Source of the DNA: Alphaproteobacteria bacterium UBA6189
GTDB lineage: Bacteria > Pseudomonadota > Alphaproteobacteria > Rickettsiales > UBA3002
Reading direction: 5' to 3'
DNA: 9,806 bases
Assembly (NCBI GenBank): GCA_002422745.1
Contig: DITH01000058.1
Span: 1 to 9,806, forward strand
The position numbers and the translations under genes are program-made. The notes under the pieces were generated by a model, which searched no databases, had not been told where the DNA came from, and worked only from the letters and a program-made list of their open reading frames with translations. Below are positions 1 to 7,037 of this stretch, in pieces. Each line of letters opens with the position of its first letter. The stretch's first letter is position 1.

Positions 1-295
1 CCTTGCCTTCCATCACGGGCTTGGATGCCAATGCACCCAAATTGCCCATGCCAAGAATCGCTGTACCATTTGAGATAACGGCGACGAGATTACCCTTGGC
101 AGTATAATCATAGGCGGTTGCCGGGTCGTCATAAATGGCCTGCACTGGCACGGCGACGCCTGGTGAATATGCCAGAGACAAATCACGTTGCGTCGCCATT
201 GGCTTGGTCGCCACGATTTCGATTTTCCCTGGACGACCTTGGGAATGAAAATCCAAAGCTTCCTGAGCTGTAATCTGGACGTCGCTATCGTTCAT
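1..295 (-). CDS. maeB: NADP-dependent malic enzyme, N-terminal part (cut by window edge)
   Basis: Malic enzymes of this type oxidatively decarboxylate malate to pyruvate, making NAD(P)H in the cytosol; the long MaeB form usually ends in a phosphotransacetylase-like domain, which lies outside this window. The reverse strand reads 98 codons from the ATG at 293-295 to the left edge without a stop. Recognisable blocks are [13 protein letters not shown] (residues 13-25), [20 protein letters not shown] (31-50, with the conserved Tyr43), [18 protein letters not shown] (65-82) and the lysine-bearing KPVMEGK (92-98), all very close to E. coli MaeB. No strong Shine-Dalgarno is visible before the ATG. 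It diverges from mutS with a short shared spacer. The assignment to the malic enzyme family is firm; MaeB rather than a short malic enzyme is inferred from the resemblance of the N-terminus. Confidence 0.93.
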   Translation of the reverse strand, partial: MNDSDVQITAQEALDFHSQGRPGKIEIVATKPMATQRDLSLAYSPGVAVPVQAIYDDPATAYDYTAKGNLVAVISNGTAILGMGNLGALASKPVMEGK

Positions 296-396
296 TTTGG
301 GGCCTGACCGTATTTTATCATTTAAACTGCCCTAACGTGGTGGTGCCGCTAGGGCAAGCATTGCCCCGCAGGAACGGCTCCGCTATCGCGTTGCCC

Positions 397-3045
397 ATGA
401 CGGGGACAATGAAAGCAACATCGGGACCGACACCAATGATGGTGCAGTATCTCGCGCTGAAGGCGAAGGTCGAGGATTGCCTGTTGTTCTACCGCATGGG
501 TGATTTTTTTGAGCTCTTCTTCGATGATGCGCGCGCTGCTGCTGCAACATTGGATATCGCGCTGACATCGCGCGGCGAACATGATGGTAGGCCCATTCCG
601 ATGTGCGGCGTGCCGGTGCATGCAGCCGATATGTATCTACAGAAGCTGATCGCCAGTGGGGTGCGTGTTGCCATTTGTGAGCAAATGGAAACGCCCGAGG
701 AAGCCAAAAAGCGAGGCGGCCATAAAGCGGTGGTGCGGCGTGAGGTGGTGCGGGTCGTGACACCAGGCACCATTACCGAGGAAAGCCTGATGGCGCCGAC
801 GCAGTCGCATTACCTTGCTTGTCTTGCCTTGCACGGCCAACAGGCGGCATTGGCCTGGCTGGAGCTGGCGACCGGCGAGTTCACCACCATGGCCATGGCA
901 TTCACCGATTTGCCGGCGCAGCTGGCGCGGCTGCAACCGCGCGAATTGGTGATCAGCCAGGCGGCGCAGGATCAGCTGAACCGCGAAGCATGGTTTTACG
1001 AGTGGCGAACCCTATGCACGGCGCGGCCCGACACTTTATTCGATGCGCGCAGTGCCGCACGGCGACTGCACGACCACTACAAAGTGGCCGACCTCAGCGG
1101 GTTCGGACATTTCAGTGCGGAAGAAACCGTCGCCTGCGGCGTGCTGCTCGACTATCTCGGTGCGACCCAGCTGGAAGCCGCCGCACGGCTCGATGTGCCG
1201 AAGCATGAATCCACCGCTTCTTATATGCAGATGGATGCCGCTACCCGTCGCAATCTTGAGCTTGTCCTCACGCTTAACGGAACACGCCGCGGCAGCTTGC
1301 TGGCGACGATCGACCGCACGGTAACCGCCTGCGGCGGGCGCTTACTCGGACAATGGGTGGCTGCGCCGCTCTACGAAATGCACGGCATCACGGCGCGCGC
1401 CGATGCCGTGGAGTATGTGCTCGAGCATACCAGCCTTCGTCACGATATACGCGCGGCGTTGAAGGTTATCGCCGATATGGAGCGCGCCATTGGCCGTCTT
1501 TCCCTGGGCCGGGGCGGCCCGCGTGACTTGCTCCAGCTGGGGCAGGGGTTGCAGCAAGCTAACCTGCTGCACGAGCGGTTGCGTCTGCTGGAAATGCCTG
1601 CCTTGTTGGCAGGCGTACGGCAGGCGTTGCAAGGCCATCATGTTTTGGCCGACTTACTGGCGCAAGCCCTGAAACCGGAGGTGCCGATGCAGGCGCGCGA
1701 CGGGCATTTCGTGGCCGAAGGTTACCGCGCCGATCTCGACGAATGGCGCCGCCTGCGTGATGAATCCAAGCGCGTGATCGCTGCGATGGAAGCCAAACTC
1801 AAGCAGGAAACGGCCATTCCGTCGCTCAAAATCAAGCAAAATAATGTGCTCGGCTACTTTATCGAAGTCACGCAGATTCATGAAAAGAAAGTGCCGCCGC
1901 ATTTCATCCACCGGCAGGGGCTGGTGGGCAGTCTGCGCTACAGCACGCCAGAGCTGAATGACATTGCCCGCAACATTACCGAAGCGGGCGAAAAAGCGCT
2001 GCAGCTTGAGCTGATGGTGTTCGAGGAATTGCGTAGTAAGATTCTCCAGCAGGGCGAGGCTATTATCGCCGCGGCGCGTGCGTTGGCGCAGCTCGACGTC
2101 ATCACGGCACTGGCCCAACTGGCCGAGGAAGGGGCATGGGTGCGGCCGCAACTTACCAGCCAGCCCATGCTAACCATACGGGCTGGCCGCCATCCGGTCG
2201 TGGAGGCGGCAGTGCGGCGCCAGCATCTGGAATTTATTGCCAACGATTGTCTGCTTGCCGCCAGTGAATCGCCCACTGGTCCGTCGCAGGATAATCCCGG
2301 TATGCTGCATCTCATCACGGGGCCGAACATGGGCGGAAAATCGACGTTTCTGCGTCAGCAGGCCGTGCTGGTGATTCTGGCGCAGCTGGGTAGTTTTATC
2401 CCTGCCCAGTCGGCAGTGATCGGGCTGGTCGATAAACTATTCTGCCGTGTCGGCGCGGCGGATGATCTGGCGCGCGGCCAATCGACCTTTATGGTCGAGA
2501 TGGTGGAAACCGCCAGCATCCTGCATCAGGCGACTGCGCAGTCGCTGGTGGTGCTCGACGAAATTGGCCGGGGCACCGCCACCTATGATGGGGTGTCCAT
2601 CGCCTGGGCGGTCGCCGAGCATTTGCACGATAGTACCAAGTGTCGGGCATTGTTTGCGACGCATTACCACGAGCTGACAGCGCTGGCCGAAACCCTGCCG
2701 CGGCTAAAAAATTACCATGCCAGCGCCAAGGAATTTCAGGGCACGCTGGTGTTTCTCCATACCATTACGCCCGGTTATGCCGATAAATCCTATGGCATCC
2801 ATGTCGCAGCACTGGCGGGTATGCCGCAGCCGGTGCTGGTGCGGGCACGGCATTTGCTGCAAACGCTGGAATCCGGGCATCGATTGAATGAGTCGGCGTC
2901 GCCACCGGAACTTCCGTTATTTCAATATACTGAGAAAGTTACTCATCCGTTGGCTGAACGTCTAGCTAAGGCTGATGTGGATGATTTAACGCCCCGTCAG
3001 GCGCTTGATCTCGTGGCCGAATTAAAACGATTGGCAGCGGAGTAG
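397..3045 (+). CDS. mutS: DNA mismatch repair ATPase MutS
   Basis: MutS is the cytosolic mismatch-recognition ATPase that starts methyl-directed or general mismatch repair with MutL. With the ATG at 397 the protein has 882 residues, and the mismatch-wedge motif GDFFEL puts Phe37/Glu39 almost where E. coli has Phe36/Glu38. Other landmarks are Walker A GPNMGGKS (642-649, Lys648), the STFMVEM signature, Walker B LDEIGRGT (Asp721/Glu722), the FATHYHEL motif, and a C-terminal TPRQALDLVAELKRL oligomerisation helix. ELPLF (838-842) resembles a beta-clamp binding motif. The frame stays open back to a GTG at 337 and another ATG lies at 409; none of the three has a convincing Shine-Dalgarno, so the start is uncertain by about 20 residues. 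The gene ends 5 bp before the stop of a convergent gene. glnD, a frequent alphaproteobacterial neighbour of mutS, is absent here. Confidence 0.97.
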   Translation: MTGTMKATSGPTPMMVQYLALKAKVEDCLLFYRMGDFFELFFDDARAAAATLDIALTSRGEHDGRPIPMCGVPVHAADMYLQKLIASGVRVAICEQMETPEEAKKRGGHKAVVRREVVRVVTPGTITEESLMAPTQSHYLACLALHGQQAALAWLELATGEFTTMAMAFTDLPAQLARLQPRELVISQAAQDQLNREAWFYEWRTLCTARPDTLFDARSAARRLHDHYKVADLSGFGHFSAEETVACGVLLDYLGATQLEAAARLDVPKHESTASYMQMDAATRRNLELVLTLNGTRRGSLLATIDRTVTACGGRLLGQWVAAPLYEMHGITARADAVEYVLEHTSLRHDIRAALKVIADMERAIGRLSLGRGGPRDLLQLGQGLQQANLLHERLRLLEMPALLAGVRQALQGHHVLADLLAQALKPEVPMQARDGHFVAEGYRADLDEWRRLRDESKRVIAAMEAKLKQETAIPSLKIKQNNVLGYFIEVTQIHEKKVPPHFIHRQGLVGSLRYSTPELNDIARNITEAGEKALQLELMVFEELRSKILQQGEAIIAAARALAQLDVITALAQLAEEGAWVRPQLTSQPMLTIRAGRHPVVEAAVRRQHLEFIANDCLLAASESPTGPSQDNPGMLHLITGPNMGGKSTFLRQQAVLVILAQLGSFIPAQSAVIGLVDKLFCRVGAADDLARGQSTFMVEMVETASILHQATAQSLVVLDEIGRGTATYDGVSIAWAVAEHLHDSTKCRALFATHYHELTALAETLPRLKNYHASAKEFQGTLVFLHTITPGYADKSYGIHVAALAGMPQPVLVRARHLLQTLESGHRLNESASPPELPLFQYTEKVTHPLAERLAKADVDDLTPRQALDLVAELKRLAAE

Positions 3046-3050
3046 CTTAA

Positions 3051-3581
3051 TTAGATGGCGATGGATTGCCCATTGCGATCGCTATTTGCCTTCTTTATCC
3101 GCTCTCCTAAGGTCTGGTTATTTTGCGGTTGGGTAAGGCGATACGGTTGAGGGGTAAAGGAAACCTCTCTTCCCCCCCCATCGTTGGCGATCGGAGCCGC
3201 GGCAGCTTCAGCGTCATTGGCCATTTTCTCGGCTGAAAGTTCGATCGGGCCGAAGCTGGCTTTCATTTGATTCCAATAGTCATTCGCGAATTGTTTGGCG
3301 CCACCTAAAATCGTATCTGCGGCTTGTTTAACATGTTCTTTCGATTCTTTGCCGGCAGCGAGAACGGCAGCCTTGTAATCCTCAAAATCAGGGTGCGTTG
3401 CCACCGTGGCTGCAAACGCCTGCGAAAATTTAAGCTTCTCTTTCTCTAGCGCTTCATCTTCTTCAGGTGTGCTAGATGTGGCAAATCCCATTGCGTTCGG
3501 CCCATAGCTTACCGGGCCGTAGGCGTCTTGCGCATCCGTTGCGCGGGGAGTGTAGGGCGTGTTATCGTTATCATTGGCCAT
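3051..3581 (-). CDS. Hypothetical hydrophilic protein, unknown function
   Basis: I do not recognise this 176-residue protein. The first 40 residues are rich in Asn, Asp, Tyr and Pro and look disordered. A central, highly charged stretch (EEDEALEKEKLKF and onward, about residues 40-115) looks helical, with TILGGAKQFANDYWNQMK as its most structured-looking part. The tail is Gln/Asn-rich and ends basic (GERIKKANSDRNGQ). No signal peptide, membrane segment or cysteine is seen, so a soluble cytosolic protein is likely. An ATG four codons upstream (3591-3593) is possible, but it sits on the GGAGA Shine-Dalgarno that lies 5 nt before the ATG at 3579-3581, so the inner ATG is preferred. A TATAAT box lies about 25 nt upstream. 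It is convergent with mutS and codirectional with the aminopeptidase 87 bp upstream. Codon pattern, Shine-Dalgarno and promoter make it a credible gene. Confidence 0.75.
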   Translation of the reverse strand: MANDNDNTPYTPRATDAQDAYGPVSYGPNAMGFATSSTPEEDEALEKEKLKFSQAFAATVATHPDFEDYKAAVLAAGKESKEHVKQAADTILGGAKQFANDYWNQMKASFGPIELSAEKMANDAEAAAAPIANDGGGREVSFTPQPYRLTQPQNNQTLGERIKKANSDRNGQSIAI

Positions 3582-3606
3582 GTTGTTCTCCATCGGTTGA
3601 GCTTAT

Positions 3607-3612
3607 ATTATA
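3607..3612 (-). promoter_or_regulatory. Probable -10 box of the hypothetical gene
   Basis: The reverse strand has a perfect TATAAT here, about 25 nt upstream of the preferred ATG at 3581, which would give a very short leader followed by the GGAGA Shine-Dalgarno. No clear TTGACA-like -35 lies 16-18 nt upstream (an off-spaced TTGTTG is closest), so the strength is uncertain. It suggests that this gene is transcribed separately from the aminopeptidase upstream. Confidence 0.45.
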
Positions 3613-3668
3613 GAGAACGCATACAACAAATGGATGACAGTTTGATGAAGATCGCTGACGTTTAATTA

Positions 3669-5042
3669 TTAGTTGCCGAATCGTTCCTTCAGATAGCCAA
3701 ACAGGGCCCGCAGGCCGAGTGCTTCGCCGCCGGGCGGCCGGCCGGGCAGGGGCTCCGGGTTCCAGGCATAGGTGTCGATATGTACCCACGGGGTCGAAGG
3801 GCTGACGAATTTTTCCAGAAACAGCGCTGCCGTAATACTGCCGCCGAAACTGTAATTGGGCGAGTTAGTGATATCGGCCACCGGCGACGCTAAATATTTG
3901 GCGTAGCCTTGCCACAGGGGCATATGCCACATGGGGTCGGCGACCTTCATGGCGTGAGTAACAATCGCCAGCGCCACGTCGTCGCGGTTGCTGTAAAGCG
4001 CGGGCAATTCGGTGCCGAGCCCCGCCCGCGCCGCGCCGGTGAGGGTGGCGAAATCGACCATCAGTGCCGGGTTGGCGCGGTCGCCCTCGGCCAGTGCATC
4101 GGCCAGGATGATACGGCCTTCTGCATCGGGCGAGCCCACTTCCACGGTGATGCCTTTGCGGGTTTGCAGAATATCCTGCGGGCGAAATGCATTGCCGCCC
4201 ACCATATTCTCCACCGCCGGGATCAGCAGGCGCAGGCGAATCGGTAGCTTTTCGGTCATGATGAGCTGGCTTAATCCCAGCGCGATCGCGGCGCCGCCCA
4301 TGTCTTTTTTCATCAGCTTCATGGCGGAAAGCGGCTTCAAATCGAGGCCGCCTGTGTCGAAGGTGACGCCTTTTCCAACCAGCACGACGAGCGGGTGATC
4401 GGGGTTGCCCCAGCGCAAATCGATAAATTGCGGTGCAGCACTGGAGGCACGGCCGACCGCATGCACGGCCGGGAAATTTTCTTTCAGTAAATCTTCACCG
4501 CTGATGACGGTAATCTCCGCGCCCTGGGCTTGCGCCAATTGGTTGGCGGCATCGGCGAGCGCGGCGGGGGACATATCGTTTGGCGGTGTATTGATGAGGT
4601 CGCGCGTAAGCGCGATGGCGTCATACCGACGTTCGATCGGCTCCAGCGCGACGTGCTTCGGTAAGGCGAGGGTCAGTTCTTTGCGTTCCAATTTTTTGTA
4701 TTTACCGAACTGGTATTGCGCCAGCAGGAAACCCAGCGCGGCATCGGCCATCTGTTCCGCCGTCCAATCCGCGTCCAGCCGATAGGTGCCGGCGGGAATC
4801 ACGGCGGGCAAATGCGCCAGGCACCAGATGGGTGCCCGTGCATCGCAGCCTACCAGTACGGCACGCAGCATGCCGTTCGCATCGGGTAAAAGCAGGGTGT
4901 TTTCCGGTGCGGCGGTAAAGGGGTTGTGCCGCACCCATGCCTGCGTCATCGCATCCTGTGTGCCGAGCCACTGCTGAAACGGCTCCGGCTGAAACGGCAG
5001 GATTGGAATGGCGTTACTGGTGTCGTGGCTTAGGCGCTGCAT
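3669..5042 (-). CDS. M17 family (leucyl aminopeptidase-like) metallopeptidase
   Basis: M17 peptidases are cytosolic hexameric enzymes that use two divalent metal ions to remove N-terminal residues from peptides. From the ATG at 5040-5042 the protein has 457 residues; a GGAG 5 nt upstream supports this start over an ATG 15 codons earlier. The N-terminal half is the variable regulatory domain. The catalytic domain shows LVGKGVTFDTGGLDLKP with metal-ligand Lys224 and Asp229 and catalytic Lys236, KKDMGGAA with Asp247, and SPDAEGR with Asp306, Glu308 and Arg310. All expected active-site residues are thus present, although the usual NTDAEGRL signature is altered to SPDAEGRI. The C-terminus (WVHIDTYAWN, GGEALGLRALFGYL) is typical. 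It is codirectional with the downstream hypothetical gene and divergent from the antiporter. PepA or PepB orthology cannot be decided, so no symbol is given. Confidence 0.93.
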   Translation of the reverse strand: MQRLSHDTSNAIPILPFQPEPFQQWLGTQDAMTQAWVRHNPFTAAPENTLLLPDANGMLRAVLVGCDARAPIWCLAHLPAVIPAGTYRLDADWTAEQMADAALGFLLAQYQFGKYKKLERKELTLALPKHVALEPIERRYDAIALTRDLINTPPNDMSPAALADAANQLAQAQGAEITVISGEDLLKENFPAVHAVGRASSAAPQFIDLRWGNPDHPLVVLVGKGVTFDTGGLDLKPLSAMKLMKKDMGGAAIALGLSQLIMTEKLPIRLRLLIPAVENMVGGNAFRPQDILQTRKGITVEVGSPDAEGRIILADALAEGDRANPALMVDFATLTGAARAGLGTELPALYSNRDDVALAIVTHAMKVADPMWHMPLWQGYAKYLASPVADITNSPNYSFGGSITAALFLEKFVSPSTPWVHIDTYAWNPEPLPGRPPGGEALGLRALFGYLKERFGN

Positions 5043-5401
5043 ACATACTCCGCTGGTTCTCCGTCTGTATGCGGTGTGGCCCATCAACTGCCAAGTAGAA
5101 AATGCAGCCGATCACGGAGGTCGCACCGATCGGTACCATTGCTCGAGCAGGATGCTCTCAGCAACCTAGCGCCCAGCTTAAAAACCAGTTAAAATTCTAT
5201 TTCCATGCGGCGCGTCGAAAATGGATTGATTCTACGGAAAAAATACCTATCTTGCACATCGCGGGACCGGGCCCCTCTGGCGATGTATCATGCATCGTGA
5301 TGTCGGACCGCACTGGGAAATCCTGGTGCAGGTTCGTTTTTTCAAAACCTCCCGGATATCTCCCAGATCGCATATCAAAGAAATGATGCCGAGGAGATGC
5401 A
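5043..5401. other. Divergent intergenic region, weak promoter signals only
   Basis: This 359-bp spacer separates the M17 peptidase (minus) from the antiporter (plus), so it should hold both promoters. On the plus strand TTGATT (5226-5231) and TATCTT (5248-5253), 16 bp apart, form a weak sigma70-like pair about 150 nt before the antiporter ATG. A short dyad CGATG/CATCG lies at 5281-5297. A 94-codon open frame (5102-5386) crosses the region, but it lacks a good Shine-Dalgarno and resembles nothing I know, so it is not called as a gene. Confidence 0.35.
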
Positions 5402-6364
5402 ATGGATTACCTACTTATTATTAGCGGTTTGGTGCTACTTTTTGCCGGTGGCGAGGCACTTGTCAGAGGCAGTGTCGCCATTTCAGAGCGGCTTGGTATT
5501 TCTGCTATACTGATCGGCGTGGTGGTGGTCGGATTCGGCACCTCCACGCCCGAGCTGCTGGTATCCATTAAAGCGTCTCTTGCCGGCCAACCCGACATTG
5601 CGCTGGGGAATGTGGTGGGCAGCAACATCGCCAACGTGCTGCTTATTCTTGGCGTGTCGGCGGTGATCGGCCCGGTCATCTGTGCGGCTCAACCCATCCG
5701 GCGCGATGCGCTGGCGGTGGTGGCTGTGAGCGCCTTGCTGGTGATGCTGACCTTTGCCGGCAGTATTTCTGCCCTGGCTGGCGCTGGCATGGTGGCACTG
5801 CTTGTGGCGTATCTCGTTTATTCCTACAACGCAGAGATGCGCGAGAAGAAAGCGTTGCCGGTGAAAGCTCAGAGCACGGTGCATGAGCATGAAGCTCAGG
5901 AATTTAGTAATACGTTGGGTCTGGGTGTTTCCATCCTGATGAGTGTGATCGGGATTGCCATGCTGGTATTCGGTGCGGATTTCCTGGTCGAAGGAGCAAG
6001 CAACATCGCCCGTCAGATGGGCATCCCGGAAGCGGTGATCGGCCTGACACTGGTGGCGGTCGGCACCTCGTTGCCGGAATTGGCAACGGCGATCTCCGCC
6101 TCGATCAAGAAGCATTCCGATGTTGTTATCGGCAACGTGCTGGGCAGCAACCTGTTTAACATCCTCAGCATTCTGGGGATTACAGCGATCATCAAGCCAG
6201 TGCCGCTGAGTGAGCCGATTGCCGGTTTTGACGTTCCGCTGAATTTTGCCATTGCGGTGCTGGTGCTTGCCATCATCTACTTCGTGCAGAAGATTTCCAA
6301 AATGACCGGCGTTTTATTTCTGGTCGCGTACGCCCTCTATATCGGATGGCTTTATACCAATTAA
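5402..6364 (+). CDS. Calcium/sodium antiporter, CaCA family (YrbG type)
   Basis: Inner-membrane cation/calcium exchanger that would couple Na+ (or H+) entry to Ca2+ export. The 320-residue protein is the normal length for the bacterial YrbG branch and is almost entirely hydrophobic, with about ten membrane segments. It shows the two inverted alpha-repeats that define the superfamily: GTSTPE (46-51) with GNVVGSN (69-75), and GTSLPE (221-226) with GNVLGSN (244-250). Glu51 and Glu226 are the expected ion-binding acids. Between the halves lies a charged, His/Glu-containing loop (about 143-170, including HEHE). AGGAG 5 nt before the ATG fixes the start. The BOF-domain gene follows after 23 nt, suggesting cotranscription. 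The ion actually transported cannot be read from sequence, so no symbol is given. Confidence 0.93.
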   Translation: MDYLLIISGLVLLFAGGEALVRGSVAISERLGISAILIGVVVVGFGTSTPELLVSIKASLAGQPDIALGNVVGSNIANVLLILGVSAVIGPVICAAQPIRRDALAVVAVSALLVMLTFAGSISALAGAGMVALLVAYLVYSYNAEMREKKALPVKAQSTVHEHEAQEFSNTLGLGVSILMSVIGIAMLVFGADFLVEGASNIARQMGIPEAVIGLTLVAVGTSLPELATAISASIKKHSDVVIGNVLGSNLFNILSILGITAIIKPVPLSEPIAGFDVPLNFAIAVLVLAIIYFVQKISKMTGVLFLVAYALYIGWLYTN

Positions 6365-6387
6365 CCAACTTTTCATGGGAGCCTGGC

Positions 6388-6738
6388 ATGAAACCTATAT
6401 ATCTCACTATTCCGCTTACTCTGGTTCTGGGCGCTTGCTCAGCCACAGCTATTGCGGAGATTGGATTTCCAGAACCTACTGTTCTGACCGGGCATGTGGA
6501 TCACATCGACGAGGAAAGCTTCGTACTGAAAGATGCTACCGGTGAGATCGTCATTGATACCGAAGGAAGCTCATTCGTGGGTAAGCTCGCGTCCGGTGAC
6601 AACGTCACGGTGAAAGGTGTTCTGGATGAGGATGCCAGTATGGGGAAAGATCACGTGGTCGCTGAAGAGTTTGATGCGTACTCGGTGATCCTGCCGAACG
6701 CTCACGAAATCATGCTCGTGCCTTATAAAGCCAGGTAA
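6388..6738 (+). CDS. Exported BOF (YgiW/NirD-type OB-fold) protein, probable lipoprotein
   Basis: A 116-residue protein with a short basic N-terminus and hydrophobic stretch (residues 5-16) ending in LGAC, a good lipobox with Cys17; an alternative type I cleavage site follows at AIA/EIG (about 23). The mature part fits the bacterial OB-fold (BOF) pattern: LTGHVDHIDEESFVLKDATG, then IVIDTEG, GDNVTVKGVLDED and a closing beta strand. BOF proteins such as E. coli YgiW are small envelope proteins linked to stress tolerance; ligands are poorly known. The ATG at 6388 is preferred to one 14 codons upstream because it has a GGGAG Shine-Dalgarno about 7 nt before it and yields a clean signal peptide. 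Its position 23 nt after the antiporter suggests one operon and an envelope ion or stress role, which is inference. Confidence 0.78.
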   Translation: MKPIYLTIPLTLVLGACSATAIAEIGFPEPTVLTGHVDHIDEESFVLKDATGEIVIDTEGSSFVGKLASGDNVTVKGVLDEDASMGKDHVVAEEFDAYSVILPNAHEIMLVPYKAR

Positions 6739-6825
6739 ACCATAGAAGATCAATGGCGGACGGGATGAGATTGACGCTGCCCTGCTGGCTTCGCGCCCTT
6801 CGGGTCTCTCGCTTCGCTCGATTTC

Positions 6826-6953
6826 CAAAAATTCTACTGAATTTTTGTCGAACTCCGTTCTCATCTCATCAACTGTATAAGCAGATAGCACACCAGTGCT
6901 TTTAAGCACTGGTGTGCTATCTGGCGGGCCTTAGTTGATGATTTTCGACAAAA
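6826..6953. repeat. Nested inverted-repeat element in intergenic DNA
   Basis: Several inverted repeats are layered around one centre. The outer arms are TTTTGTCGAA (6843-6852) and TTCGACAAAA (6944-6953); the middle arms are TCATCAACT (6866-6874) and AGTTGATGA (6933-6941); the core is the perfect palindrome at 6883-6922. The left side has about 11 extra bases between its outer and middle arms. A competing hairpin, CAAAAATTC/GAATTTTTG around TACT (6826-6847), overlaps the left outer arm, and GATGAGAT (6764-6771) can pair with ATCTCATC (6863-6870). The element fills most of the 299-bp gap between the BOF gene and the phage-type gene. It could be a bidirectional terminator, a miniature palindromic repeat family, or a recombination scar; the sequence does not decide. 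Confidence 0.6.
6883..6922. repeat. Perfect palindrome, 19-bp arms with 2-bp centre
   Basis: AGATAGCACACCAGTGCTT (6883-6901), TT, then its exact reverse complement (6904-6922). As RNA it would form a very stable hairpin from either strand. No T-run follows on the plus strand, so it is not a textbook intrinsic terminator, although a terminator or RNase-protective hairpin remains possible. Confidence 0.8.
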
Positions 6954-7008
6954 TCCGGCCCAACGAGCAACCATTATCCAGTTTCCATTTTACATTGCAA
7001 CCCAGCAA

Positions 7009-7026
7009 GCCGCCTAACATGGCGGC
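7009..7026 (+). promoter_or_regulatory. Hairpin abutting the Shine-Dalgarno of the phage tail gene
   Basis: GCCGCC (7009-7014), loop TAACAT, GGCGGC (7021-7026) makes a 6-bp all-GC stem ending immediately before the AAGGA Shine-Dalgarno (7027-7031) of the gene starting at 7038. It could modulate initiation; that role is inferred from position only. Confidence 0.4.
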
Positions 7027-7037
7027 AAGGATTTATC

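Noticed and set aside
337..396. 20 extra codons of mutS from the GTG at 337
   Set aside because: No Shine-Dalgarno and a sequence unlike MutS N-termini; the ATG at 397 places the Phe-X-Glu motif as in E. coli, although the longer form cannot be excluded.
819..2677. Several open frames in other frames and on the opposite strand of mutS
   Set aside because: They are frame shadows of a strongly conserved gene and their translations show no known motifs.
5102..5386. 94-codon open frame before the antiporter
   Set aside because: No good Shine-Dalgarno, unfamiliar sequence, and it fills the space where promoters for two divergent genes are needed; probably chance.
6571..6909. 112-codon reverse-strand frame across the BOF gene and the palindromic region
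   Set aside because: Half of it is antisense to the BOF gene and the rest runs through inverted repeats; the peptide looks like a translated repeat, not a protein.
6883..6922. Intrinsic terminator for the antiporter/BOF unit
   Set aside because: The stem is right but no T-run follows on the plus strand, so it is reported as a palindrome with termination only as a possibility.
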